In this document: positions 7,266 through 17,200 of the stretch, in pieces
Layout: every line of letters begins with the position of its first letter
Position numbering within the stretch: the stretch's first letter is position 1
NCBI GenBank assembly: GCA_043774925.1
Contig: JAYVSZ010000036.1
Span: forward strand, 1 to 25,313
Origin: JAYVSZ01 sp043774925
Lineage (GTDB): Bacteria; Pseudomonadota; Gammaproteobacteria; Burkholderiales; Methylophilaceae
Direction of reading: 5' to 3'
DNA length: 25,313 nucleotides
The notes under the pieces: model-generated
Seen by the model: only the letters and a program-made list of their open reading frames with translations
Databases searched by the model: none
What the model was told of the DNA's origin: nothing
Program-made: the position numbers and the translations under genes

Positions 7266-7293
7266 ATTCTAGAATACTCAGCTTGCGTGTCAA
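7266..7293 (-). promoter_or_regulatory. Sigma-70 promoter for the methyltransferase-DUF5062 pair
   Basis: On the minus strand, TTGACA (7288-7293) is followed after exactly 16 bases by TAGAAT (7266-7271). This is a full -35 match and a 5/6 match to the -10 consensus. It lies between the end of the DUF11 cluster and the methyltransferase start, with a predicted start near 7259. Confidence 0.65.
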
Positions 7294-7336
7294 GCGCTGC
7301 CTGCTCTGCATTCACCTCGCTAATCAATTTATTTTA

Positions 7337-10300
7337 CTAATCCACCTTAATTGTAAATTGCACTTGCCCTGTTGCAGCAGGTTGCAGACTGCCTGTCAGA
7401 GTCCATTTAATCGACCCTGTAGCGCCAACCGCAGGTTGGGTAGTGACGCTGCAAGCACTAATAGCGGCTGGCAGCGGCAAAACGCAACTTGCACTGACGA
7501 AGGTGGTGAAAGACAAAGTCGCGTCGTTGATGATAATAGTGCTTAAAGGCGCATTGCTGCTATTGGTGTAGCTAATGGTATAAATGATGTTGCTGCCAGG
7601 CAACGGGGTGGCGGTGCTTTGGCTTTTTGACAGCACTAGCCCAGCGCTGCCAAGCGTAGTTAAATCGGTGTTAAATAAGCTGGCCGTAAGCGCAGGCGCT
7701 GCATTGGTATAAGTAAAATTGGCAACCACGGTGGCCGAATCTTGCGCATTGAGCGCCGTGCCATTGGGAATGGTCTCTTTCAGTATCACGCATGTTTTAC
7801 TGCCCGCCGTGACTGCGAAGGTGACAGTAATAATGACTTCGCCCGTATTAATCACACCATTACAATTGGTATCAAGATACAGCGCTTGCGGCCAGCCTGC
7901 AGGGCTGGTGCTACTGAAAGTGACGCTGCCACCGCTGCCCGCTGTGAAGGTGTGCGTATAAAACACAACGTTACCTGGCAACGCGCTTTGTTGGCCATTC
8001 GCCACTAAAGTATTCACAGGCACATCGGCAAAGTTCACCAGCGTGTAATTGGTACCCGCGGCAAATGTAAATGTGGTGGTGTCAGTTGCGCGCGCATAAA
8101 CGCCTGCCGTATTACCCACGCTGCCGCCCGTGCTGATGTAACCACCAAGATTGGTTTCAACCACTTTTAAGCTGGCCGTCGCTTGCGCGTTCGGAATCCA
8201 CAGCGTGTAATTGCCGCTTGCATCAGTGACTGTGCTGTCAAAAGTGGTGATGCCCGCAGCGTTAGTAAGTTTAACGACCGTAGCCGCCAAACCAATTTCT
8301 GTGCCGTTTAGCAGGCCATCATTGGCTACGCCGCCCACGCCAATGCCGTTATCAACAAACACGCGGCCTGTGAGCGTGTTGCCGTTAAACAAGCCAAAAT
8401 TAAGATTGACTAAATCGGTGGCGGCAACAGCCACATTGTTACGCGTTTGAGTTGGCATCTCTGTGCCCAGCCAAGTTGCGGCAATAGTTGGTGTCACATC
8501 TGCCAGTGTATTGTTATCGTCAATCACAATAATATAAGTGCCAGGCGCTACCGTTGGAAAGGTGTAAGCGCCCGTGGCAGTATTAACAGTTACCGCCTGC
8601 AAAGCTGGGCCTGCAGGCGTTGCGCTAGGCACCAGTTTGGCAAATAGTGTGAGGCCTGTTCCCGCTTCGCCACTGTCAATTTGGATGTTATGGTTAGCGT
8701 CGCTATAGACAAAGCCCGACACATTCACACCTGGCAGCGCGCCTATGGTGGTAGGGTCTAGAGTGGATGCGGCTGGTAATAGCGTAGTCAAAGAGCTAGT
8801 TGTAACATCAGCGGTATTAACAACATTTGCCGCAGGACCAGCTACAGCCACTGTCATGGTAAATGTGCTAGTAGCGCCAGCCGCCAGTGTAAAAGAGGCT
8901 GACGTGCAAGTCACCACTGGCGGCGTTGAAACGCAAGCCCAAATGTTTGCGCCAGCGGTGTTAGAGACATACGTCAAGCCTGCTGGTAAGGTGTCAGTCA
9001 CCGTAATCACCCCCGTGCTAGAAGCTGTTGCACCAACACCAATATTTTTCACGGTAAAGGTATATACACCAGGCACGCCAATCGGAAACGGATCAACGTG
9101 CGTTTTTGTGAGCGTGAATTCAGGCACGTTAGTAATCACCACGTCCTCGGCGGTGCTACTGGCGGCGGCATAATTAGTAATCGCTTTTGCACCGCCCGCT
9201 GCGCTGGCGCTGTTTTGATATGTGCCATCGACTACCGTGCCAGCAATGGCGGCGTCGAAGGTTAATACTAGCGATTGACCATCTTCAATTGTAAAGCCGC
9301 CCGCGGGGTTGCTATCCCAGATTGGTATTGCGGCAGTACCGCCAACAGTAAATGCGGTCACAGGGACACCGCCAACCACAATGCTGCCCGTGCTGCCATA
9401 GGTAAAGCCTGCTGGCAATGTGTCTGTAATGGTAATGCCAGTAGCCGCGCCATTGCCTGTGTTGGCAATAGTGATGATATAAGTGGCAACTGCGCCAGTG
9501 CCGCCCTTAGTCACCGTTGGTGTGCTGGTGGTTTTGCTCACCGTAAGTATAGCGCTGGTGACTGTGACATCATCCACCGTCGTGCCAGGTGCGCTACCAT
9601 TAAAATTGGTGATATTAGCAGTTTTAACACTTGCACTAAGGGCGTTGGCGCTATTGTTATATGTGCCATTTACCACACTGCTGGCTACATTGGCCACAAA
9701 AGTAATGGTCACGCTGCCTAGCGGTGGAATAGTAAACGTGCCCCAGGCGGGCGTGGTTGCGCCTGCCGTTGGGTTGGTGACCACGCCAGTTGCACCACCA
9801 GAATAGACAATTGCGGAAGTTGAGGCATAAGTAAAGCCAACGCCAGCTACTGTTAGCGCATCATTGATTGACACGTTTGTCGCTGTGCCGCCGCCTGTGT
9901 TGCTGACGGTGATACTATAAGTGGCGGTGGTGCCAGCTAAAGTATTGGCAATAATCGGCGTGTCGGCAACTTTGCTCACTTCTAGCGTTGCGCTGTTTAC
10001 CGTTACATTTTCGCCATTTTGCGTCGCGCCGTTATAATTAAACGAGGTACCTATGCTGGTGCTGGCGCTATTATCATACGTGCCGTCCACTACTGTACTG
10101 GCCACATTGGCGACGAAAGTAATCACCAAACTTTGTCCCGCAGCAATAATAAAGCCGCCAGTAGGTGACGAATTCCATACTGGCGCCGTTGCAGCCGCAG
10201 TAGGCGCGGTAAATGCCACCGCTGAGCCGTTAAGCGTCAAGCTACTAGTACTGGCAAAAGTAAAGCCTGCAGGCAATGTATCGGTTACAGTCATGGCAGA

Positions 10301-13300
10301 AGTCGGACCGCTACCACTATTTTTTACGGTAATGGTATAGGTCGCCGTAGTGCCAGCGGGCGTATTGGTGATAACGGGCGTGCTAGTAGTTTTATCCACC
10401 GTCAATGTGGCATGTGTCACTATCACGTCATCTAAAGTGCTGGCTGCGCCGTTAAAATTGCTAATGCTGGCAGCAGCGCCAATAGCGCTGGCGCTGTTGT
10501 TATAAGTGCCATCGGCCACCGTTGTGGGCAATGTGGCAGAAAAACTAATCACCAAAGACGCACCTGGCGCAATAGTAAAGCCGCCCGTGGGTGCACTATC
10601 CCATGTTGGCGCGCTTGCGCTGCCTGCGGCGGTAAACGTCACAGGTGAGCCGCCTAAAGTCACGCTACTAGTTGCACTATAAGAAAACACATTGGGCGCA
10701 GTACTTGGCAAAGTATCCGTCACAATCACGCCAGTAGCAGCCGCGCTGCCGTTATTTTTTACCGTAATGGTGTAGTTGGCAGTGCCCGCGCCAGCCACCA
10801 AATTCACCACTGGCGTATTGGATACTTTGCTCACCACCAACAAGGCGGTGGAAATAGAAACATCTTCCGCCGTGTTAGTGCTTAGTGTGCCATCATAATT
10901 ATTGATTGTGCTAGCGTTGCTGCCCGCAGCAATGCTAGCGCTGTTATCGTAAACGCCTGCGGTAACTGTACTGGCCACATTGGCATTAAAAGTAATGGCC
11001 ACACTGTCACCAGCAGGAATGCTAAATGTGCCCCAAGTGGGCGCAGTTGCGCCCACGGCAGGATTAACAATGCCAGTACGCGTTGCGCCGCCCGCCAGTA
11101 CTGGCGCAGTGTTAGAGGCATAAGTAAAGCCAACTGGCAGCACATCGTTAATTGCCACGCCAGTTGCGGTGCTATTGCCAGAGTTGTTGACTGTGACAGT
11201 ATAAGTTGCCACTGTGCCAGCGCTGGTATTGACCAAACTTGGCGTGCTGGTGGTTTTATTCACATTCAATATTCTGGTCGGCGTCGTTACACTCACATCG
11301 TCGCTTATATTATTTGCGCCGATAAAGCTATTGGTGGTGGCAGTTGTGCCTGTGCTGGTTACGGTGGCGCTGTTGCTATAAGTACCCGAAGGTACCGAGC
11401 TGGCGACATTAGCCACAAAAGTAATGGCCACACTACTGGCAGGCGGAATACTAAATGTGCCCCATGTGGGTGAAGTTGCACCTACTGTGGGATCAACGAT
11501 AGCAGTGCGCGTTGCTGTGCCAACAAGCACTGGCGAGCTGTTTGAGGCAAAAGTAAAACCTGTAGGCAATACATCATTAATCGAGACGCCAGTAAAAGTG
11601 GCTGAGCCGCTTAGATTGTTGACTGTGATAGTATAAGTGGCTGTAGTACCGGCGGTATTAATGACCGATGGCGTGCTGGTAGATTTGGCGATAGTGAGAA
11701 CTGGCGCAACCACTGTTAAAGTAGCGGATGCGGCGACTGTACTTTTGACTACAGTAGTGCCATTTAGCACAGAAAGCGCGCCGATTGGTAAGGTGTTGAT
11801 GTAACTTCCCACACTTGGCGCAAAAACGCTCACCACAATATTACATGAAGTGTCGGCTGCAATAGCACCACCTGTTAGTGACACCACATTACTGCCAGCC
11901 ACAGCCGTTGCTGTGCCGCCACAGCCATTGGTCGGCGCGGCGGCAACTGTCACACCTGCTGGCAGCGTATCAGTAAAAGCAGCAGCCGTTGCGTTGAAAC
12001 CTCTTGCACTTAAGGTAATGGTAAGTTGTGAGGTGCTGCCTGCAGGAATGGTGGAAGGTGAGAACGCCTTGCCTATGGACACCCCATTACCTGATACCAC
12101 CTGAAAAGTGGCGCTTGTCGCCGCTAAAGTTTTCGCAGCACCATCATTGTAGCTAATTACGCCAGTGCTGTTGGTATAAGTACCTACTGAGTTAGCTTTA
12201 GTACTCTTAGTTTTAATGTTGGCCGTGTAAATACAAGTAGTTAAGGCGGGTACAAAGCCCCCAGTAAGCACCAAATTGGTGCCATTATTAACAGCAGTTA
12301 AGCTGCCAGTACAGCCCGTAGGCGATATGGTTGTAGTGGTGTTAGCATTAATCAGTCCGGTATTTGGCGTGGTTGGGTAAGTATCTGTAAACGCCACCCC
12401 GCTAATCGCTGTGCTTAAGGGGTTGGTTATCGCAATACTCAACACAGAAGTACTGCTGCCATTATTGCGCTGTACCACACTTGGCGTAAAGTATTTGGTG
12501 ACGCTAGGCGCTGGCGGCGGCGCGGCGCTCACCGTTAAGTTTGCGGTATTAGACGCCGCGCTGGCCACTGGCGTTTGCGTGCTGGTTACGCCACTGGCGG
12601 TATTTGGGTTGGTGCCTGTTACAGTGCTGGTCACTTGCACGGTAACCGTGCAACCGCCTGCTGGAACACCTGGAATTAAAATATTTAACGCAGTAGCGCC
12701 AACCGTTAGTGCGGGCGAATTGCTCACCACCGCGCAACTACCAGTAATGGCGGTAGAAGCAATTTCCATGTTAATCAGTGTATCGGTAAACGTCACATTA
12801 TTAAGCGCTGTAGTGTTGGTGTTGCCAATAGTAAAAGTAAGCGCGCTAGTGCCGCCACTGGCGATGCTGGTGGGCGCAAATGCTTTGGCAATGGTGGGCG
12901 TATTAGACACCGTTAGCGTGGCGGTATTGCTGGCAAAACCAGCGCCAAGATTTGAACTTAAAACACTGGTCGTGTTAGGTTTTACTCCAGGCGTGGTACC
13001 CGTCACCGTCACATCAATGTTGCAAGAAAAGCCAGCGGCCAGCGTGCCGCCGCTAAAGCTTAAAGCATTGCCGCCAGTGATGCTGAGCGAGCCGCCACAA
13101 ACCGAGCTTGTGCCATTTGCCGCCGTTACACCTGCAGGCAGTGTATCGGTAAAGGCCAAGCCACTCACCGCGCTGATATTGGGGCTAGCGTTAGAGAGTG
13201 TAAACCGCATATTGCTGGTAGCATTGGTAGCGATGAAAGCAGGTGTAAACGATTTTGTAATGGCAGGCTTACCAGTTACCGCCACTGCCGCTGTGGGGCC

Positions 13301-14212
13301 AGATGTTGCGCTACCCGCATCAGAAGTCAAGCTGACGTTGTTTTGGTAAAAACTAGGCGCATCTGAAGCCGCAATATTAGCGGTAAAAGTCAGGCTAACG
13401 CTTGCGCCAGCAGGTAATGTAAAGCTGCCCCAAGCTGGCGCGGTAGCACCCGCCACAGGGTTGGTGATAGTGGGTCGCGTGGCGCCACCAGCCAATACAA
13501 CGGCACCTGTGCTGGCAAAAGTAAAGCCCGTCGGCAAGGTATCTTTTACAACCACATTGGTAGCTGGGCATGAACCACCTGGCCCAGTATTATTAAATAC
13601 AATGGTATAGGTTGCCGTGCCGCCAGCAGAAGACAGCGGCGTGGAGGTAGTTTTGCTAACCCCAAGCACGGGCGAGCCGCCAGCACTAACAATAACACCT
13701 ACGCCAGCCACAACATTAGTATCGGTATGTACGCTGCCGCTGGTTTTAGTAATATTACTGGTTAAAGGTGTGCATGAGGAGGACGCTGCTGGCGGCACTT
13801 GCACCACATAGGTACAGCTAGACACGCCCGCTGGCACGCCTAAGCCTGCGGCAGTCTGTGTCCAAGTGCCAAACACGGGCGACGTTGCGCCAGGCGCGGG
13901 ATTCAAAATAGCCGTGCGCGTAGAGTGCGTATTAAGCTGCGAGCAAGAGCCTGAAACATAGGTAAAGCCAGTAGGTAACACGTGGGTAATCTGCAAGCCA
14001 ATAATGTCAGCACTAGTGCCAGCCGCATCAGAAACAAAACTATAGGTTACTGTGCCACCTGGCGCGACCACTTGCGGACTCACGCTGCCAGTAATGGTGT
14101 TGTGTGCATAAGCCGTACTTAAGCCCATCACGTACAATAAAAGTGTGGGCAACGCTAGCAGGCGCGCTGCTGCTAGCCTAGAAAAAAGCTTGGTAACAAT
14201 ATTTTTTAGCAT
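7337..14212 (-). CDS. Giant DUF11-repeat surface protein with SdrD-like B domains (protein D)
   Basis: This 2291-residue exported protein has a signal peptide (residues 1-36, ending AYA). About 13 DUF11 units run to about residue 1825, marked by motifs such as TYTITVNN, DTLPAGFTF and TFVANVAS. Units 3-6 carry cysteine pairs, and units 7-12 are cysteine-free tandem copies. Two SdrD/Cna-type B domains follow (VSGFVYSDANHN near 1828; LTGRVFVDNGIG). A two-module end (about 2065-2291) contains YLDTNCNGVINTGE and then a last DUF11 unit. DUF11 is a beta-sandwich common in long bacterial surface proteins. It starts 47 bases after protein C and is the last gene of the cluster. A surface-fibre role is inferred. 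There is no LPXTG motif, as expected outside Gram-positives, and no enzyme domain. Confidence 0.9.
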   Translation of the reverse strand: MLKNIVTKLFSRLAAARLLALPTLLLYVMGLSTAYAHNTITGSVSPQVVAPGGTVTYSFVSDAAGTSADIIGLQITHVLPTGFTYVSGSCSQLNTHSTRTAILNPAPGATSPVFGTWTQTAAGLGVPAGVSSCTYVVQVPPAASSSCTPLTSNITKTSGSVHTDTNVVAGVGVIVSAGGSPVLGVSKTTSTPLSSAGGTATYTIVFNNTGPGGSCPATNVVVKDTLPTGFTFASTGAVVLAGGATRPTITNPVAGATAPAWGSFTLPAGASVSLTFTANIAASDAPSFYQNNVSLTSDAGSATSGPTAAVAVTGKPAITKSFTPAFIATNATSNMRFTLSNASPNISAVSGLAFTDTLPAGVTAANGTSSVCGGSLSITGGNALSFSGGTLAAGFSCNIDVTVTGTTPGVKPNTTSVLSSNLGAGFASNTATLTVSNTPTIAKAFAPTSIASGGTSALTFTIGNTNTTALNNVTFTDTLINMEIASTAITGSCAVVSNSPALTVGATALNILIPGVPAGGCTVTVQVTSTVTGTNPNTASGVTSTQTPVASAASNTANLTVSAAPPPAPSVTKYFTPSVVQRNNGSSTSVLSIAITNPLSTAISGVAFTDTYPTTPNTGLINANTTTTISPTGCTGSLTAVNNGTNLVLTGGFVPALTTCIYTANIKTKSTKANSVGTYTNSTGVISYNDGAAKTLAATSATFQVVSGNGVSIGKAFSPSTIPAGSTSQLTITLSARGFNATAAAFTDTLPAGVTVAAAPTNGCGGTATAVAGSNVVSLTGGAIAADTSCNIVVSVFAPSVGSYINTLPIGALSVLNGTTVVKSTVAASATLTVVAPVLTIAKSTSTPSVINTAGTTATYTITVNNLSGSATFTGVSINDVLPTGFTFASNSSPVLVGTATRTAIVDPTVGATSPTWGTFSIPPASSVAITFVANVASSVPSGTYSNSATVTSTGTTATTNSFIGANNISDDVSVTTPTRILNVNKTTSTPSLVNTSAGTVATYTVTVNNSGNSTATGVAINDVLPVGFTYASNTAPVLAGGATRTGIVNPAVGATAPTWGTFSIPAGDSVAITFNANVASTVTAGVYDNSASIAAGSNASTINNYDGTLSTNTAEDVSISTALLVVSKVSNTPVVNLVAGAGTANYTITVKNNGSAAATGVIVTDTLPSTAPNVFSYSATSSVTLGGSPVTFTAAGSASAPTWDSAPTGGFTIAPGASLVISFSATLPTTVADGTYNNSASAIGAAASISNFNGAASTLDDVIVTHATLTVDKTTSTPVITNTPAGTTATYTITVKNSGSGPTSAMTVTDTLPAGFTFASTSSLTLNGSAVAFTAPTAAATAPVWNSSPTGGFIIAAGQSLVITFVANVASTVVDGTYDNSASTSIGTSFNYNGATQNGENVTVNSATLEVSKVADTPIIANTLAGTTATYSITVSNTGGGTATNVSINDALTVAGVGFTYASTSAIVYSGGATGVVTNPTAGATTPAWGTFTIPPLGSVTITFVANVASSVVNGTYNNSANALSASVKTANITNFNGSAPGTTVDDVTVTSAILTVSKTTSTPTVTKGGTGAVATYIITIANTGNGAATGITITDTLPAGFTYGSTGSIVVGGVPVTAFTVGGTAAIPIWDSNPAGGFTIEDGQSLVLTFDAAIAGTVVDGTYQNSASAAGGAKAITNYAAASSTAEDVVITNVPEFTLTKTHVDPFPIGVPGVYTFTVKNIGVGATASSTGVITVTDTLPAGLTYVSNTAGANIWACVSTPPVVTCTSASFTLAAGATSTFTMTVAVAGPAANVVNTADVTTSSLTTLLPAASTLDPTTIGALPGVNVSGFVYSDANHNIQIDSGEAGTGLTLFAKLVPSATPAGPALQAVTVNTATGAYTFPTVAPGTYIIVIDDNNTLADVTPTIAATWLGTEMPTQTRNNVAVAATDLVNLNFGLFNGNTLTGRVFVDNGIGVGGVANDGLLNGTEIGLAATVVKLTNAAGITTFDSTVTDASGNYTLWIPNAQATASLKVVETNLGGYISTGGSVGNTAGVYARATDTTTFTFAAGTNYTLVNFADVPVNTLVANGQQSALPGNVVFYTHTFTAGSGGSVTFSSTSPAGWPQALYLDTNCNGVINTGEVIITVTFAVTAGSKTCVILKETIPNGTALNAQDSATVVANFTYTNAAPALTASLFNTDLTTLGSAGLVLSKSQSTATPLPGSNIIYTISYTNSSNAPLSTIIINDATLSFTTFVSASCVLPLPAAISACSVTTQPAVGATGSIKWTLTGSLQPAATGQVQFTIKVD
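9140..11705 (-). repeat. Six tandem DUF11-coding repeats of about 420-434 bp
   Basis: Repeat boundaries fall near 11670, 11245, 10812, 10381, 9961 and 9527, marked by recurring codons for the K-x-x-(S/D)-TP motif. The spacing is 425, 433, 431, 420 and 434 bases. Each encodes about 142 residues. The copies are similar but diverged, so this is protein-domain repetition rather than a young DNA satellite. Confidence 0.8.
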
Positions 14213-14259
14213 TAACTTTTGCCCATGATTGCTGGTTGTTTAATATTGTTCATATTCAC

Positions 14260-17200
14260 TTAAAATGAGTTTTCATCAAACTTAAAGCGAATACGCGCAT
14301 ATACGCCAGGATTGGTATAGTCTTGGCCCGCTAAATCTTTATCGGTAAAGCCAAAGATATTATAACCGCCAGAAAGCCATAAATTTTCTTTTAGCAAATA
14401 ACCAAGCTCAAAGCCCAAGCCTTGTTGATAACTGCGCAAATTGCCACTAAACAATGCGCTTGCATTCGCGCTAACATCCCATTTTTTCGAGAGATCATAA
14501 GTGACGCGACCGCTGAGCAAATGCAAATTACTTTGGCTATCAAGGTCATTGCTTTGGTCGCTTACCCATTTGCCCGCATAGTGCCCGCTGTAAATGAGCT
14601 GCTTGCTGGGCTGATAATTAACATGGCCAGAAACAATGGTAACGTAGCGATTGGTCGCAAAGCCAACAAGCGGCTTATCTTCAGTTTCTATGCGTTGCTC
14701 TACGCGCATCAGGCCATTCCATACGTTGGTAGCCGCATCGCGATAAGCCAAGCCCAATTGTATTCTGTCGCGCAACGTGTCTGGCGCGTCTTTGTTCATG
14801 GTAAATTCAAGCGCGTTTTTGCCCAAGAATGTCCATTCATCGTTTAATTTATAAGCTGCGCCTAGCGAGCTAAAAATCGTATCGCTGCTAGAACTATTGC
14901 GATACTCCAAGCGCGCAGAGCCCTTCCACAGTGGATTGTTGGTGTATTCAATCGCGCTGGTAAGCGCTAAACTCTCGCTAGTATTAGTGCCGCTAAAGCT
15001 GTGTGTGCGCTCAAAACCAGCATGTAATTTTAGGCCGTCGCTCAAGCTCCACATATTGCGCAGACCAAGCGCGGCTTGCGCATCGCGCGCGCTTAAGGCG
15101 TTGTTGATGCGATATTCACTAAACACATGGCCGTCTTTCATATAATCCATATCTAGGCCAACCACGGTAGAGTTGTTTTGCTGCGTGTCGTTTAAGCTGT
15201 AGCGATTGCCTAGGCTAGAAATAAACTCGTGCCGCGCATATAAATGGCCGCCATTTTTAAAGGCATACTCGCCGCCCAAGGCGGCAATTTTGCGCTCGCT
15301 ATCGCTCACATCTTGCTCGTATTCGCCGTAAACGGTCGCTTGCTCAAACTGTGGCACGGGACCAGAAAGCTTAATGCGCGCACTGGTGGTTTGCAGCGGA
15401 GTCACGCCCGTGGTGCTGGCATCGGCGGACGTTCTTGTTTCACCCACACTGCGTACACCAAGCTCAATCCGTACATTGTTATCAAATTGATGCACCTCAG
15501 CCACTTGCACGCCTTCGCGGTTACCATTAGTCGCCGTATCTTCGCTGCGAATATATTCGCCTTTAAACGTGTCTTTATCAGTAATTTTATAGGCAACTTT
15601 TGCGCCTGCCTCACTGCGGCCTTTGTTGAGAATGGAAGCCGCGTTATCAAAGCCCACATCGGTTTTTCCCGCAAACACATTGGCTTGCAGCTGCTTGCTT
15701 TCGTGTTTCAATTCAACGCGTTTGCCATTGCCCGAGCCTGTGCTGTCTTTGTTAAGGTGCGCCACTTCGGCAATCACTTTGGTTTCTAGATTCAATTTAT
15801 AAGTCACATTTGCGCTGGTTAAATCTTGATTATCTTGCGGATTGTTATCTTTAACATAAGAACCGCCCACTTCAACCTTATCGTTAAGTTTTACTTGTCC
15901 ATCGACACCCGCCACCCAGAACTGCGCGCCGCCTTGATCTACCTCATAAGTCACGCGGATAGAAATTGGGTTTAAATTCGCATCCACGCTTGGGATTGGC
16001 GCTTTAAACAAAATGCGGCCAGTTAAAGTTTCGATTTCGTAATCAGAAAAACGTGCTTGCGGTGTGGCGCTTAAAATCACGCTTGGTTGATCGCGGTCGC
16101 GCAGCAAGATTTCCACCTTCTCGCTGTTCTCAATAAAGAGTGTGGTGTTAAATTCATAAGGGCCAGAAATGCCGCGTGCGGGAATTTCCTTAACGACTTG
16201 GCGCGAGCTATCGCGGCTGGCGAAGACGTTGCCCCGCACATTCCCCTCTTCATAATGGCTCCTGATGCCATTTAAGCTGCGATTATATTGGCCCAGTTTT
16301 CTGGCCTCGTCCGTTTGCTGCTGCGTGGTGTAATCGCCATATAAAGTAAATGATTTGCCGTGATCGACGCGTACATAAAGCTTGCCAGTTGATTGCGCGT
16401 CAAAGCTTTTGAGCGATGAATCGCCATAAATCGGATAAAACTGATCGGGCTGAATATCGCGGAATAAGCGCTCTTTTTTCTCTTTATCAGAATCGTAACC
16501 CAAGGTAAGCAAGTACTCGCCTTTCACTTTGCCTTTTAGGAACATAGCCGCGCGCGCTGCACCTGTGGTCTTGCCATCGCCACTACTACGTGAGAAGTTT
16601 TTAAGTTCTTGCTCAAAGCCATCTTGCTCACGCGCCGCGAATAGGGATTTAGTATTAAGTTTGTGGAAATTAATAGCACCTTCGATAATACCAGCCACAA
16701 TCATCGGCCGTAATTCAGGCACAAACCTCAATTTTTCTGAAGTTTTAATATTGCCCGAACTTGCCCGCACTTCAACATCGCCAGGATCGCGTGGCGATTG
16801 CAGCATCAATTCTGCACTACCATTTTCTACAAATAACTGCAGACCAGGCTCGTTCGGGTTCAAATCCACGGTTTGCCATAAACCATTCGCCGCTTCTACC
16901 GTCACAGGCGTGCGCACCGTCACTGGCGCGCCTTCAGCGTCGGTCACTTCCAACGTCACTTTAACCATGCTTTTTCCATCAGCAGGCATGTCTTTGTTAG
17001 AGGTTAGTAATTTGAGTTTGGCCGCATTGCCCGGCGCAGTAATGTTAATGCTGCTAGTACCGCGCGCATTGTTAAACGTATCCAACTGCGTGACCTCAAT
17101 TAGATTATTGCCTGGCTTAAGATTGATACCGACGTATTCCCAAGCTTCAGATTTTTTGCCTTCTAGCGTGCTGCGCTTACCTACGCGCCTTTCGGCGATT

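Noticed and set aside
9140..11705. Regular tandem repeats as a CRISPR-like or satellite array
   Set aside because: The period is about 428 bases, lies within one reading frame and encodes diverged DUF11 domains; there is no short repeat and spacer pattern.
12411..13349. Long plus-strand open frame of 312 codons opposite the giant DUF11 gene, and similar ones at 16529-17266 and 18467-19078
   Set aside because: They are antisense to strongly coding DUF11 sequence with biased Thr/Ala/Ser codons, which naturally opens the opposite frame. They show no recognisable domain and have low-complexity Val/Ala/Leu composition.
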